DNA from: Halocaridina rubra
Lineage: Eukaryota > Arthropoda > Malacostraca > Decapoda > Atyidae
Length of the DNA stretch: 64,000 nucleotides
Assembly (NCBI GenBank): GCA_037179515.1
Contig: JAXCGZ010003832.1
Coordinates: 1-64,000, forward strand
Direction: 5' to 3'
Of the stretch, positions 51,143-64,000 are shown piece after piece (the first letter of the stretch is position 1; each line of letters opens with the position of its first letter). The translations under genes were made by a program, and so were the position numbers. A model generated the notes under the pieces. It made no database searches, was not told where the DNA came from, and was given only the letters and a program-made list of their open reading frames with translations.

Positions 51143-51361
51143 GTAAGACTCACGGAGAGTTACAAGACCAGTGTTAATCGTGATGGCAGGAAGCTCTATC
51201 ATTGTCCCAGTTGTTCGTATTCAACTGTAATTGAGACCATCCTAATAAACCATATCAAGACACACTGGAGAGAATCACCTTATGTATGTCCTCAGTGTCG
51301 CACAGCATTTAATCAGAGGGAGACTCTCAGGCAGCACATGCTTGCGTATTCACACTGTTAA
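51143..51361 (+). CDS. Z14: alternative terminal exon, two C2H2 fingers, behind repeated splice sites
   Basis: The exon starts with GTA after gacattctctttacag (ending 51142), reads VRLTESYKTSVNRDGRKLYH and two fingers, and stops with TAA after 73 codons. Contact helices are IETILIN and QRETLRQ; finger 2 ends with His-x5-His (HMLAYSH). The linker is HWRESPY in place of HTGEKPY, explained by a 2-base loss and a 2-base gain that cancel. The acceptor and first 12 or so codons are the last of eight copies of a 63-bp unit. Only this copy leads into the fingers. Z15 is the nearest paralogue. Function may be reduced by the altered linker. Confidence 0.87.
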   Translation, partial: VRLTESYKTSVNRDGRKLYHCPSCSYSTVIETILINHIKTHWRESPYVCPQCRTAFNQRETLRQHMLAYSHC

Positions 51362-51420
51362 TAAAAATCAATTAAAGTGAGAGTACTTTGTAAAAATTTC
51401 CGAAATCACGGAGTTATATG

Positions 51421-51645
51421 ATGTGAGAAACCACCAGCCTAGCCTTCCAGTCTTCTGTAGGGGTAGTTCTACTTGTTTAAGATTTTGTGATAGGTCCATG
51501 AGAAATCACCTATCAAGCCTTCCTGTCTTCTGCAGGGATAGGTTTACTTGTTTTGGATTTTGTGAAGATTTAAGGTCCACAAGAAATTACTTGTTTAGCC
51601 TTCCTGTCTTTCGTAGGGGTAGTTTTACTTGTTTAAGATTTTGTG
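51421..51645. repeat. Three tandem copies of a 75-95-bp unit after Z14
   Basis: Units share agccttccwgtcttctgyag, gggtagttttacttgttta and gattttgtg. A single copy of the unit follows Z15 at 57116-57190. Confidence 0.85.
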
Positions 51646-51649
51646 TTGA

Positions 51650-52860
<1,211 letters not shown>

Positions 52861-52930
<70 letters not shown>
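52861..52930. repeat. (TA)n microsatellite, 70 bp
   Basis: Right flank of the foldback element. Confidence 0.97.
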
Positions 52931-55060
<2,130 letters not shown>

Positions 55061-55144
55061 AAAGAATGAGCAGTGAACGAATAGCAAAGATAAATAAAAA
55101 ATTTGGAAATTTCTCTATTTTCTCTTATCATGTTAATTTGATAT

Positions 55145-55715
55145 AATAATGTGTTCATTATTAAGTCTTGTAAGTCAGGAAAGTTTCATGTACAATGTAT
55201 TGTATCTAAACTGGTTTTGGTAGTAAATATTTTTGTGTTTTCTCATTATTCTAAAGAGGTAATACTGTACTTTTGTCGTCTATGCAAATACATCTTTGCA
55301 AATATGTTGCTAATTCAGTATTTATGTTCTGCAATTTTATAGTTTGTAGAATTGTATTTATGTAACGTTTCATTCAGATTAGAATGTTATTAACTATATT
55401 GTATTTCTGGTACATAACTTCTATAATTTGTGTGGTTTAATAAAATGTATATATTACTGTATTCAAATGCTATCCAATTTTTTTAAGGGGTTGTACTTAA
55501 TGTAATTTAGCAAGTACTGTAATGTTGTATTATATAAATATTCCGTTTTTGGTCGTAGATGCTAATTCAACGTAACTCCTCACACGAGGACCCATGGAGC
55601 ATCTATTTGTCATAAGGCAAATTGAATTACTTATGATCCTATTTTTAGGGTACAGATATTTGGAACAAAGAATAAAGAACTGTCTTTAAGACTCTGTTTT
55701 ATGTATTACTTTTTG
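55145..55715 (+). pseudogene. Scar of a deleted Z16-like exon
   Basis: 55145-55590 aligns with the 640 bp upstream of Z16. At 55571-55600 the Z16 acceptor and start are still visible but broken (aactcctcacacgaggaccc, atggagca against acctctcctcacaggccatg, cccgtggagca). Immediately after, the sequence becomes the 3' tail found after Z12/Z13 (ttgaattacttatgat, aataaagaactg). The finger-coding part is missing. Confidence 0.7.
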
Positions 55716-55722
55716 TTTGCAT

Positions 55723-56518
<796 letters not shown>

Positions 56519-56814
56519 TCTGTATATATACTGCTTTGGATACTAATATAAATTTAATACTTATCTTACATATAATAAAAGTATCATGATAATGTGTAAA
56601 ATAACTTGCCTTATTGGGAGTTGTCATTATTGAGTTTTGGGTTTCGTGAGTGAAGAAGAGAATTGGTTGCTTACTTTACAACATTTGAGGAAGGGGAAGC
56701 TTAATTTTCTGAACCCCCCATGAGTTTGAAGTTTGAACATCCCCCATACTTTTCTTAACTTTCTACCCACATATTGGCAGCAGAAGTGAACTATATTTGA
56801 CATTCCCTTTACAG

Positions 56815-57033
56815 GTAATGATCAAGGACAATTCCGCCCCGAGTGGTAATCGTGACAGCATGAAGCTTCACCACTGTCACTGTTGTTCGTATTCGTCAGT
56901 AATCAAGACCAACCTATTACATCATCTCAAGACACACACGGGAGAGAAACCTTTTGTGTGTCCTTATTGTCATGCAGCATTTGCTCAGAAAGGAAATCTT
57001 AAGCGCCATATGTTATCTCATGCAGGAGAATAA
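56815..57033 (+). CDS. Z15: alternative terminal exon, two C2H2 fingers, truncated third finger
   Basis: After gacattccctttacag (ending 56814) the exon reads VMIKDNSAPSGNRDSMKLHH and two fingers, stopping at TAA in what should be the linker (HAGE, then stop where Lys is expected), 73 codons. Contact helices are IKTNLLH and QKGNLKR. Past the stop, the same frame continues as a recognisable third finger (ICSYCSYKATK, stop, KYILKHQVKVH) with all four ligands, so the exon once had three fingers like Z12/Z13. It shares acceptor and N-terminal segment with Z14. The remaining two fingers are intact and the isoform is probably still usable. Confidence 0.9.
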   Translation, partial: VMIKDNSAPSGNRDSMKLHHCHCCSYSSVIKTNLLHHLKTHTGEKPFVCPYCHAAFAQKGNLKRHMLSHAGE

Positions 57034-57110
57034 TCTTTTATCTGCTCATATTGTTCTTATAAAGCAACAAAGTGAAAGTATATTTTAAAGCATCAAGTGA
57101 AAGTGCATGC
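57034..57110 (+). pseudogene. Relic third finger downstream of the Z15 stop
   Basis: In the Z15 frame after TAA: SFICSYCSYKATK, a second stop (TGA at 57073), KYILKHQVKVH. All four zinc ligands of a C2H2 finger are present. Compare the last finger of Z12 (VCSECPYKAVRKEHMIKHQ). Confidence 0.85.
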
Positions 57111-57115
57111 TTTTA

Positions 57116-57928
57116 TGACCTGAGGTACTAACCTGTCTAGCTTTCCAGTGTTCTACAGGGTTAATTTTACTTTGCTTGCAATGTAAAATATTATGGGACT
57201 TAGTGCTTAAATGAATTAATATGGACTCTTCTGTGTTTTCTTCCATATATTTTGTCTTAATTGGATGTAATTGTGTGTTCACTCTAATTATTTTAAGTTA
57301 GGGAAGTTTACGTACAGTATACTTTTCTAAATGATTCAGTCATAAATCTTTTAGAGCATTCGCTCTGTGTTCTGAAGGCGTAATATTATTTTGTTGTCTC
57401 ATGTATGTCTTCGCACATACATAGCTAATTCAGGATTTGCATATTTTATTATTAAAGAATTTGTGAAATAGTATATATGCAATTTTTCATTTAGGTTGGA
57501 ATGCAATCTACCATATTGTAATTATAATTATATTTTGTACAGTTTTTATAATGTATGTATTCTTCATCATGTCTTACGCCTTCTCCTGCCATGGCTTACC
57601 ACATCATAGCAATCATCTCCATATCATCCTATCCCCAGAAACTTCCACTGTCACATTACACCCACACACTCATGTCATCCCTCACAATTTCCATAAACCT
57701 CCTCTAAGGCCTACCTCTCTACCTCCTACCTGGCACCTCCATCCTCAGCATCCTTCTCTCAAAAACCCCTCATCACATGCTTACTCCAGTATTACTGAAT
57801 TCAATTGCCATCCAGTATTTTAAACATGGTTGTACTCGTTTGAATGTATGTAACAAGTCATGTATTTATTTGCACCTTCTCTCGGTTTCGCTTAATGGAT
57901 TCTAATTCAGCGTAACCTCTCCTCACAG
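57116..57928. other. Z15-Z16 intergenic interval
   Basis: Holds one copy of the Z14 downstream unit (57116-57190), a block that aligns with 55145-55600 (57290-57550, 57785-57928), and between them a C-rich insert (57560-57780: catctccatatcatcctatc) that also has a worn relative at 26340-26405. Confidence 0.65.
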
Positions 57929-58204
57929 GCCATGCCCGTGGAGCAACTTCAGAAAGGGGGCCAGGCAAGAAACTCCGATATTTTCCCTTTAAATACGTAC
58001 TCCCCATCATCCTCTTATACATACGGGACCGAAAAACCGTACAAGTGCTCCCTTTGCAGCGCCACTTTCTCGCTGAAGCGTAACCTGAAGGCTCACGAAA
58101 AGCTTCACACGGGAGAAAAACCATTCAGTTGTTCCAAATGTGATTACAGAGGTGCTAGAAAACATTATTTGGAGAGCCACATGATTCATAAACATCATAA
58201 ATAA
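57929..58204 (+). CDS. Z16: alternative terminal exon, two C2H2 fingers
   Basis: The exon follows acctctcctcacag (ending 57928), starts AMPVEQLQKGGQARNSDIF, has a Ser/Tyr-rich lead of about 30 residues, then two fingers and TAA after 92 codons. Contact helices are LKRNLKA and RKHYLES; the linker is HTGEKPF. EKPYKC precedes finger 1, a leftover of a linker, which suggests that an upstream finger was lost from this exon. AATAAA at 58608 is a candidate polyadenylation signal. The 640 bp before the exon align with 55145-55615, where no exon follows (see findings). Confidence 0.92.
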   Translation, partial: AMPVEQLQKGGQARNSDIFPLNTYSPSSSYTYGTEKPYKCSLCSATFSLKRNLKAHEKLHTGEKPFSCSKCDYRGARKHYLESHMIHKHHK

Positions 58205-58607
58205 TGCAACATATTTTGCCCCTGGCCAGGATTCAACCCTAGTCCCTTGGCACAGTAATTATGTGTCAGAGGTTCTAATCCCGACCAAGGGCAAAATGTG
58301 TTGCATGTTTTTATATATGCTAATTTTTTATTTGGTAATCATAAATTTCATTCATTGTGTGTGAATTATGGATAATCTTTATTTAGACAGCCATTAATTT
58401 TGCATTATTACATTATTTCAACTCACTGAATCAAAATAATCTGGGCATTGGAAAAATGAATTACAGTTATCGTCGTTTTGGAGAAAAATTTTATTTTCTG
58501 TAGTTAATAGTGTGTCACTTTCATAGATCAAATTCTTGCAGTGTATCTCAAATATATGAAATATAGTGTATATTGTTTTAGGGAAAAATAATGTGATACC
58601 AGAAATG

Positions 58608-58613
58608 AATAAA
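58608..58613 (+). terminator. Candidate polyadenylation signal for Z16
   Basis: AATAAA in gaaatgaataaagttgg, 404 bp after the Z16 stop. Confidence 0.4.
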
Positions 58614-58769
58614 GTTGGATGTGAAATATTTGTAAATTTTTCTTCCTGTTCTTCACAAATCATCATGCAAGTTTTTTTAATTAAATTTCTTGTAAAAACT
58701 CTTGCTAGGATAATTTAAAGGGCTATTAAGGACGTTGTTGTTGTTTGCCATTTAATGTTTAACTAAATA

Positions 58770-59262
58770 GGAATGAGGGTGGATACAAACAGGTTTCGGT
58801 GGGCTCTGAATTGGTTTATCACTTCCAGAGTCGAAAACCTTAACTTGGTGGCCGGAGAGAAAGAATTTTACACCTGTTTTCTTTGTATGCGCTCGGGGAT
58901 GCCTTTGCACAGTAGTTAAAGTGATTGAATCAGGAAATTACAAACTTGTGTTTAAGCCCACTGCGAGGTGTTAGTGTGGTCAGCGAGCCCTAATTCCTTA
59001 GTTCCAGTCTTTGTCCAACCTCATTTGAATGGGGAATAATTGTTGTACCTAAATGTGCATTTTTCTCCAAATGCGTTGTGATCCTTCTGAGAGGAGGGGG
59101 CAAGAATATATCCTGTATTTCCCTTTTTGTCATAAGAATTGACTTAATGGGGCAGAGCGAGGGGCCTTGATAGCCCCTACTTTGTATTTACTTCCCACAT
59201 AGAGTCAGGGTTCTTGCTTTGATTCAGTCACCTCCCTCATAATGGGAGCATGACTTTTTATA
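58770..59262. repeat. Cluster of three interspersed repeats
   Basis: 58770-58855: family 1 SINE fragment, minus strand. 58905-59045: family 1 SINE, plus strand (tgcacagtagttaaagtgat, cgagccctaattccttag). 59088-59262: family 5 (cataagaattgacttaatgg, gagtcagggttcttgctttg). Confidence 0.7.
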
Positions 59263-59639
59263 TAGAGTGATAAACACTTAATGCATAATATTTCTGCAGT
59301 TGTAGAGAATAGTGATTGACAGTTGGTTTCAAATGTATTTTATTAATGTTTTTATGGTAATAATAAATGGGCCAATAATGTATATGCATATAAAGCTTTT
59401 GCAAATATTCTGTCGAAATTTGGCAAAAAATTATTTGTAGAAAGTGTTTGGAAATGCTTGCATTTTGTAAAGAGTTTCCTTGTAATATACTAAATGTAAT
59501 AAATCTGTATTTTGTTGTAAACTTTACGTCTGAGGTAAAGTTCTGTTAGTATAATGCTTTGAATTTCAAACGAAAGTTTTGACTAATATAGTTGTTAGGT
59601 TCATTGATTGTTAGTGTTTCTCTACATTATACTTAAGTA

Positions 59640-59926
59640 ATAATTTTTATGTGTTTTGGTAACTTTCCCAATAAGGGTTGGAATAGAAACATTCCTTTTT
59701 CTAATAAGCTGAAAGATTTTATCAATGTTTTGGTACTAATATTTATGTAGTTTAGCAACTTTACCATAAGTGGTTGGATAATAAAACTGTCTCTTTGGCC
59801 AATAATAAAAGTTTCAGATTTTATCAACTTTCCCCCATGACTGATAATGAACTTGCTGATTTTTATCAAAAAACTCTTCCTCTGACTAATAATGAATTTA
59901 AAAATTTTATCAACTTTCCCATACAG
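59640..59926 (+). repeat. Degenerate repeats of the Z17 acceptor region
   Basis: Four worn units share ttatcaactttcccatacag, ggttggatmaraa; positions of the unit core are about 59665, 59755, 59822 and 59910. Only the last has an AG followed by the Z17 frame. Confidence 0.6.
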
Positions 59927-60343
59927 GTTGGATCAAGAAGTGACCCCTTGGCTGACAAGATTCAGAGAAATATTGCAGGATATCATCCTCGTAGTACGTT
60001 TAACAAACCAAAGTTTGACCAACAACCTCAAAATCTTGGCAATGAAGGACTCGACATTACTCCATCAACACCCCTCGTTCTTTCATCGTTGCCCTCATTC
60101 TCAAGAAATTTAGGAAGTTCGTATCCCTCCATGTCAGAAAGATCTCAGAAGGAGAAGCCTTATAAGTGTCCATACTGTTCTACTACATTTGATTCAAGAG
60201 GAAATTTAAAAGTACACATAAGAGTTCACACAGGAGAAAAGCCTTTTGCCTGTACCAAGTGTTCGTACCGTGCTTCGCAGAAAATTACTTTACAGCGACA
60301 TATGATGACACATTTAAAAAAGACTTATGATGATGCTCAATAA
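59927..60343 (+). CDS. Z17: alternative terminal exon, two C2H2 fingers with a long lead
   Basis: After actttcccatacag (ending 59926) the exon encodes 138 residues: a lead of about 80 residues rich in Ser, Pro and Asn (VGSRSDPLADKIQRNIAGYH...), then EKPYKC and two fingers, TAA. Contact helices are SRGNLKV and QKITLQR; the linker is HTGEKPF. As in Z16, the finger-type linker EKPYKC stands before finger 1, hinting at loss of a first finger. The open frame extends 51 codons upstream of the AG to an ATG at 59774, but that stretch is made of degenerate copies of the acceptor region and is taken as intron. Confidence 0.9.
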   Translation, partial: VGSRSDPLADKIQRNIAGYHPRSTFNKPKFDQQPQNLGNEGLDITPSTPLVLSSLPSFSRNLGSSYPSMSERSQKEKPYKCPYCSTTFDSRGNLKVHIRVHTGEKPFACTKCSYRASQKITLQRHMMTHLKKTYDDAQ

Positions 60344-60344
60344 T

Positions 60345-60710
60345 CTGTAGGGTCTGGTCAGTATTTGGATGGGTGTTTGCCAGGAATACCAGATGCTGTT
60401 GGCATATAAGGGGACTGGCTTAGTAGTGGAAGAGTGTTCAATTCGGCAAGGTGACAGTCCCATGATTAACGAAGTTAGGCAGTGTTGAGTCTGGTCATTA
60501 CTTGGATGGGTATGCATCAGGGAACACAAGATGCTGTTGGCATATAAGGGGACTGGCATAGTAGTGATGGAGTGCTCGATTTGGCTAGGTGACAACCCAT
60601 GCTCGAGCGCACATTGGAGCATTAGGAAGAGCCTCCAACCTTAATTTTCCAGCTTCAATCCATCTCTGTCCACCCTCAAACAGAGACTAATTGTGACACA
60701 TAAAAAACAA
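60345..60710 (+). repeat. Two tandem 5S-tRNA chimeric SINE units
   Basis: 5S-rRNA-like segments at 60348-60402 and 60470-60542 (ggtctggtcagtatttggat, gggaacacaagatgctgttg) are each followed by a tRNA-like segment (ggggactggcatagtagtga) at 60410 and 60549. The second unit ends with the family 1 tail (ccttaattttccagcttcaa). They begin two bases after the Z17 stop. Confidence 0.78.
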
Positions 60711-60831
60711 GTAATGCAATCTAGATTCCTATAATTTTAAATAAGTCTAATAATAACACTGCATATAAAATTTGTTATGAGCTGAATATTTAAAACTTTA
60801 AACTCTTCAAACCAAGTGAGCATTTTATGTC

Positions 60832-60975
60832 ACTACTAATCCCCATGAAGGGGTGGACACAAAAATTGTGGCTGGAGATTTAAGGCTGGATGCCCTTTTT
60901 AACACCCCACGGAGAGGTTGTTTGAGGGTCTGTCAACTCCTGAGTAGAGAATTTAAAAAATCATTTAGCCACCAT
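60832..60975 (-). repeat. SINE family 1, minus strand
   Basis: Contains ccccatgaaggggtggacac, tttaaggctggatgcccttt; the head is badly worn. Confidence 0.7.
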
Positions 60976-61129
60976 GATCCTGAAAATAAGGATCACTCAC
61001 TGTTCTCTAAATATTTGAGAATGATGATTTCATGCAGAAATAGTAACTTGAAGTAGAGACTCTACATGCCAGTAATATGTGAAAAATGTATTTTGATACA
61101 TTTATAAATTAGAGATCACTGATTTTTGT

Positions 61130-61350
61130 GCTATCAGCGAAGTTAGGCAATTCTGGGTCTGATCAGTACTTGGGTGGATGACTGCCGTGAACACCAGATG
61201 CTGTTGGCTTAAAAGGAGACTGCTGTAGTGAAGTGGTAAAATGCCTGACTTGGGAGGTAACGGACCCATGTTTGAACCCACCACGGGATGTTAGGAAAGG
61301 TGTCCAGCCTTAATTATCCCAGCTTCAATCCAGCTCAAATGGGGAATAAT
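61130..61350 (+). repeat. 5S-tRNA chimeric SINE, third copy
   Basis: 5S-like part 61132-61210 (gcgaagttaggcaattctgg, gatcagtacttgggtggatg, accagatgctgttggct). The tRNA-like part 61215-61285 has an A box (tgtagtgaagtgg) and B-box-like gtttgaaccc. Family 1 tail follows. Confidence 0.8.
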
Positions 61351-61379
61351 AGTGACTCAAAAAAAGTCTCGAAGTGGTG

Positions 61380-62080
61380 ATTTAGATAATAATGAAATTC
61401 AAGGACTTGTTATAAGATAAAGTGATTTTGATATGCGTTTAGAAATTTGAGAACCATGTGCTTTCAGGGATTCTAGATAAAGAGGATATTTAAGGATTCA
61501 ATATATAATGAGGTGATTTTGACATACACTTGGAGATTTTAGAACTTGATGTTTGATGTAGGTATATTGGATAAAGAAGAAAATAAAGGAACATTTATTA
61601 TTTTGCAGTGGAACGCCATACCATTTAGCTTTCAAGTCCGAAAACCGAAGTTTAACCTACCTCTACAGAAATCTCAAGGTTTACTTAATTTTTAAAGTAG
61701 TTGAATATACTGTAAAAATATATTAATACCAAAATGTTTTTGCAGAATATTGTTTTATTTTTTTTTTTAAGGAATATACCTCATTTATAATGCTATATAC
61801 ATTACTCAGAGTGAGAAGAATGGTACCAAACACTTAAAAATAAAAATTTATATGAAAGAAATTTTTTATTTTAGGTTTAGAGGTGACCTCTAATAACACC
61901 CCTTGGTTGTTTTCATTTACAGGGTAATCATTTATGATGTAAAAATATAAAACAAATATTTTACCTTTAATCTTATTTTTAATGGTAAAAGGAAAATGTA
62001 AAAATAAATCATAATATTTTACAGAAAATTTTACTTTTACTTTGTAAAAGAAAATGGAATAATTCTCACTTTATTTTGTA
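61380..62080. other. Intronic region without recognisable features
   Basis: AT-rich, with T and A runs; two short direct repeats around gattttgatatgcgtttag and gattttgacatacacttgg (61420, 61515). No exon seen. Confidence 0.55.
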
Positions 62081-62084
62081 TTAT

Positions 62085-62277
62085 TTGCTCAGGAGAGGGG
62101 GTACCAAGAATATGTCTTCTGTGTTCCCCAGTGTGTTGTAAAAGTTGGACTAAATGGAGCAGAGTGCTGGAACTGGGAATCCCTTCCTCTGGATTCCCCC
62201 CCCCCCCGCAAAGATCAAGTTATTCACTTTGACTCGGCAGTCTTCCTTATAAGGAGAATTATGGCTCCTATTTAGAT
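62085..62277 (+). repeat. Family 5 interspersed repeat
   Basis: Contains aatatgtcttctgtgttccc, gttggactaaatggagcaga and cactttgactcggcagtctt. Confidence 0.72.
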
Positions 62278-62317
62278 ACATCAAGGTAGATAGTTACCAT
62301 ACAGATTTCATAAATAG

Positions 62318-62607
62318 AGACACTCACCCACTTACAAACAAGTTAGGTTCCAGGAGTCCATTCGTTAGTACAATAGTTCGTAAGTTTTGTTCAGTTAAAA
62401 GCACATACAAATGCAGTACTGTACAGCACTTAGGCTAAAGAGACATAACTACTACATAAAACATGAAGTATACAGTATTAATGAATTTTAATACAGCAAT
62501 AATAATGTAATAATTCAGTACAGAACAGTAATGCTTACATTAATGCATGGGAAGATAATGGGTAAGTTTATGTTCATAACTCGATTCATAAGTATGGGAG
62601 TGTCTGT
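62318..62607. mobile_element. MITE of the 8.6-kb family, opposite orientation
   Basis: Ends gacactcacccacttacaaa and, reversed, gacactcccatacttatgaa; internal match to 8640-8880 in reverse. Confidence 0.7.
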
Positions 62608-62772
62608 ACTGTGCTATAGGTATAAAGTATACAAAAAGGGTTTTCTTGTATATCGTAGGTATAGAGTATACAGAACAGGGTCACAGTCCACAATGTGTAT
62701 TATTAGATTATCGTGTCGAGACCCTGATATCTTGTAACGGATGCACATGCTCATAAAAGCCTTTAATTACAG

Positions 62773-63093
62773 GTAGCGCCATTAAGGACAAGGACTCGTC
62801 GCCCCATGCAAAAAGGAAGCAATGGTGGTGTTAATTTACACCACTGTCATCTCTGCACGTATAATTCCTATAGAAAAATGGACGTGACGAGACACCTTCT
62901 GGTACACACGGGAGAGAAGCCCTTCAGGTGTCTTCACTGCCCTGCGTCTTTTACTCAGAAGGGGAACTTGCGTATTCATCTGAGAACGCACACGGGAGAG
63001 AAACCCTACGCCTGCCCGAAATGTCCCTACCGTGCTACACAGAAGGTCTCTGTGGACAGCCACATGCTTATCCATTTAAGGAAAGGAGAATAG
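62773..63093 (+). CDS. Z18: alternative terminal exon, three C2H2 fingers
   Basis: The exon starts with GTA after cctttaattacag (ending 62772) and reads [20 protein letters not shown], a basic lead, then three fingers and TAG after 107 codons. Contact helices are RKMDVTR, QKGNLRI and QKVSVDS; both linkers are HTGEKP. The tail is HLRKGE. The middle helix is again of the QKGNL type found in Z11-Z13 and Z15. AATAAA at 63295 follows, inside a short tandem repeat. It is the last finger exon in the window; whether the array continues beyond 64 kb is unknown. Confidence 0.93.
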   Translation, partial: VAPLRTRTRRPMQKGSNGGVNLHHCHLCTYNSYRKMDVTRHLLVHTGEKPFRCLHCPASFTQKGNLRIHLRTHTGEKPYACPKCPYRATQKVSVDSHMLIHLRKGE

Positions 63094-63119
63094 ATGCCTG
63101 CTGTGAGGACAGTTTCAGT

Positions 63120-63385
63120 CAAGTTGCTGTTGAGGATATCATTAATTGTGATATACTCATGACTGTAAAATTTATAATTTTTATTAATTTGCTATTGAGG
63201 ATATCATTAATTGCAATATACTCAGGATTGTAAAGGTGATCGTGTTTTTAATGATGCCATTGAGGATATCATTTAATTGTGGTATTCCCAGGCAAATAAA
63301 AGTGACAGTGTCTATTGAGGATATTAATTGTGAGTCAGGACCGTAAAGTTGATTATTTTTATTATGTTGCTATTGAGAATATAAA
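63120..63385. repeat. Tandem repeat after Z18, units of about 75 bp
   Basis: Four units share gctattgaggatatcattaa, ttgtgatatactcatgactg and taaarktgat. AATAAA at 63295 lies in the third. Confidence 0.8.
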
Positions 63386-63724
63386 TTTTTTGTGTTATTG
63401 GAATATTTGGTGACTTACTTTTGTTGTTGTGAAGTTGTTCATAGCACTTTATTCAACTGGTGTTTTAACTGCAAGTCGAGTAACAGAGCCATGTGTCAAT
63501 TCTGCTGTCATAAGCTTCAGAATATAACCATCTCCAAGGCAGAAATAGAACTATATTGCTGGTGTAGTCTTAAAAACCAAATTTAAAAAAAAATGTGACA
63601 TAATGTTCAATACTCCTTTGCAGTATATTCCTTCCCCACAAACTAATCACTAAATACCAAATAATTAAGAAGTGCCAACGATAGCATTTTCCTAGTGCTC
63701 GATATTTGGCTTTTGTAGAGAGGG

Positions 63725-64000
63725 GCATAAGGGACAGCAGCTTATGATATTTTACATCAGAGTGAAATAAAGAAGACACAAGAGAAGAAACTGGATGTGG
63801 CAAAGATGAGGATGTTGAGATGGATGTGTGGGGTGACAAGAAGTGATAAGATCACAAACGAGGTAATTAGAGGTACCTCAAAAGTTAGAGAAATATCAGA
63901 TAAGATACAAGAAAGTAGACTAAGATGGTATGGTCATGTCGTTAGGAGGGATGAACAGTATGTTGGGAGGAAGGTGATGGAAATGGATATACAGAAACAT
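63725..64000 (+). mobile_element. LINE ORF2 C-terminal fragment, running off the window
   Basis: Reads KKTQEKKLDVAKMRMLRWM, CGVTRSDKITNEVIRG, DKIQESRLRWYGHVVRRDEQ in one open frame to the edge. This is the well-known C-terminal pattern of RTE/craft-type endonuclease-reverse transcriptase proteins. The catalytic part is absent upstream, so the copy is 5'-truncated. Confidence 0.85.

Noticed and set aside
59774..59926. Translation of Z17 starting at the ATG at 59774
   Set aside because: The stretch consists of degenerate acceptor-region repeats and a standard AG acceptor lies at 59925-59926 in phase 0.
60345..61210. Possible 5S rRNA genes
   Set aside because: Only the 3' two-thirds of a 5S-like sequence is present, diverged, and always joined to a tRNA-like segment and SINE tail.

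Overview
The window is animal nuclear DNA, AT-rich, with spliced coding exons, (TA)n arrays up to 416 bp, tRNA-derived SINEs, non-LTR retrotransposon relics and Tigger/piggyBac-like elements. The coding content is an arthropod BTB zinc-finger gene whose BTB half resembles the 'longitudinals lacking-like' proteins of crustaceans. Together with the dense microsatellites this suggests a malacostracan, probably decapod, crustacean. That placement is inference; no mitochondrial or rRNA marker is present.

Nearly all the coding sequence appears to belong to one plus-strand gene. Four constant exons (3419-6629) encode 352 residues: a BTB/POZ domain (about 1-115), a Ser-rich linker with a basic nuclear-import-like motif, an acidic segment with a SUMO-type IKQE motif, and a Gly/Gln-rich tail. 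All four end on complete codons. A 12 kb intron follows, full of repeats and retroelement relics. From 18.8 to 63.1 kb lie 17 intact exons and one dead exon, named Z1-Z18 here (Z5 dead). Each intact exon starts directly after a 3' splice site in phase 0, lacks a consistent start codon, encodes 2-4 C2H2 zinc fingers and ends in its own stop. The simplest reading is a lola/mod(mdg4)-type locus: one BTB half spliced to alternative DNA-binding ends, giving about 17 transcription factors that share a dimerisation domain.

The array grew by local duplication. Z1/Z2, Z4-Z7, Z12/Z13 and Z14/Z15 are sister cassettes with alignable flanks. Traces of decay and remodelling are visible: Z5 has lost its frame and splice site, Z6 has lost a zinc ligand, Z15 has lost a third finger to a nonsense change, Z14 has a compensated frameshift in its linker, and 55.5-55.7 kb looks like the scar of a deleted exon. 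Minisatellites abut many Z exons. The most unusual is a 63-bp repeat at 50.69-51.14 kb that amplifies a 3' splice site and the first codons of Z14.

The rest is mobile or repetitive: five SINE-like families (one with a 5S-rRNA-like head joined to a tRNA-like part), LINE relics on both strands, several TA-flanked MITEs, a 1-kb foldback element, a piggyBac-like relic, an isolated histone H2A coding fragment and ten long TA arrays. Z-exon order and splice phases were read directly from the sequence. Actual splicing, expression and gene boundaries would need RNA data.
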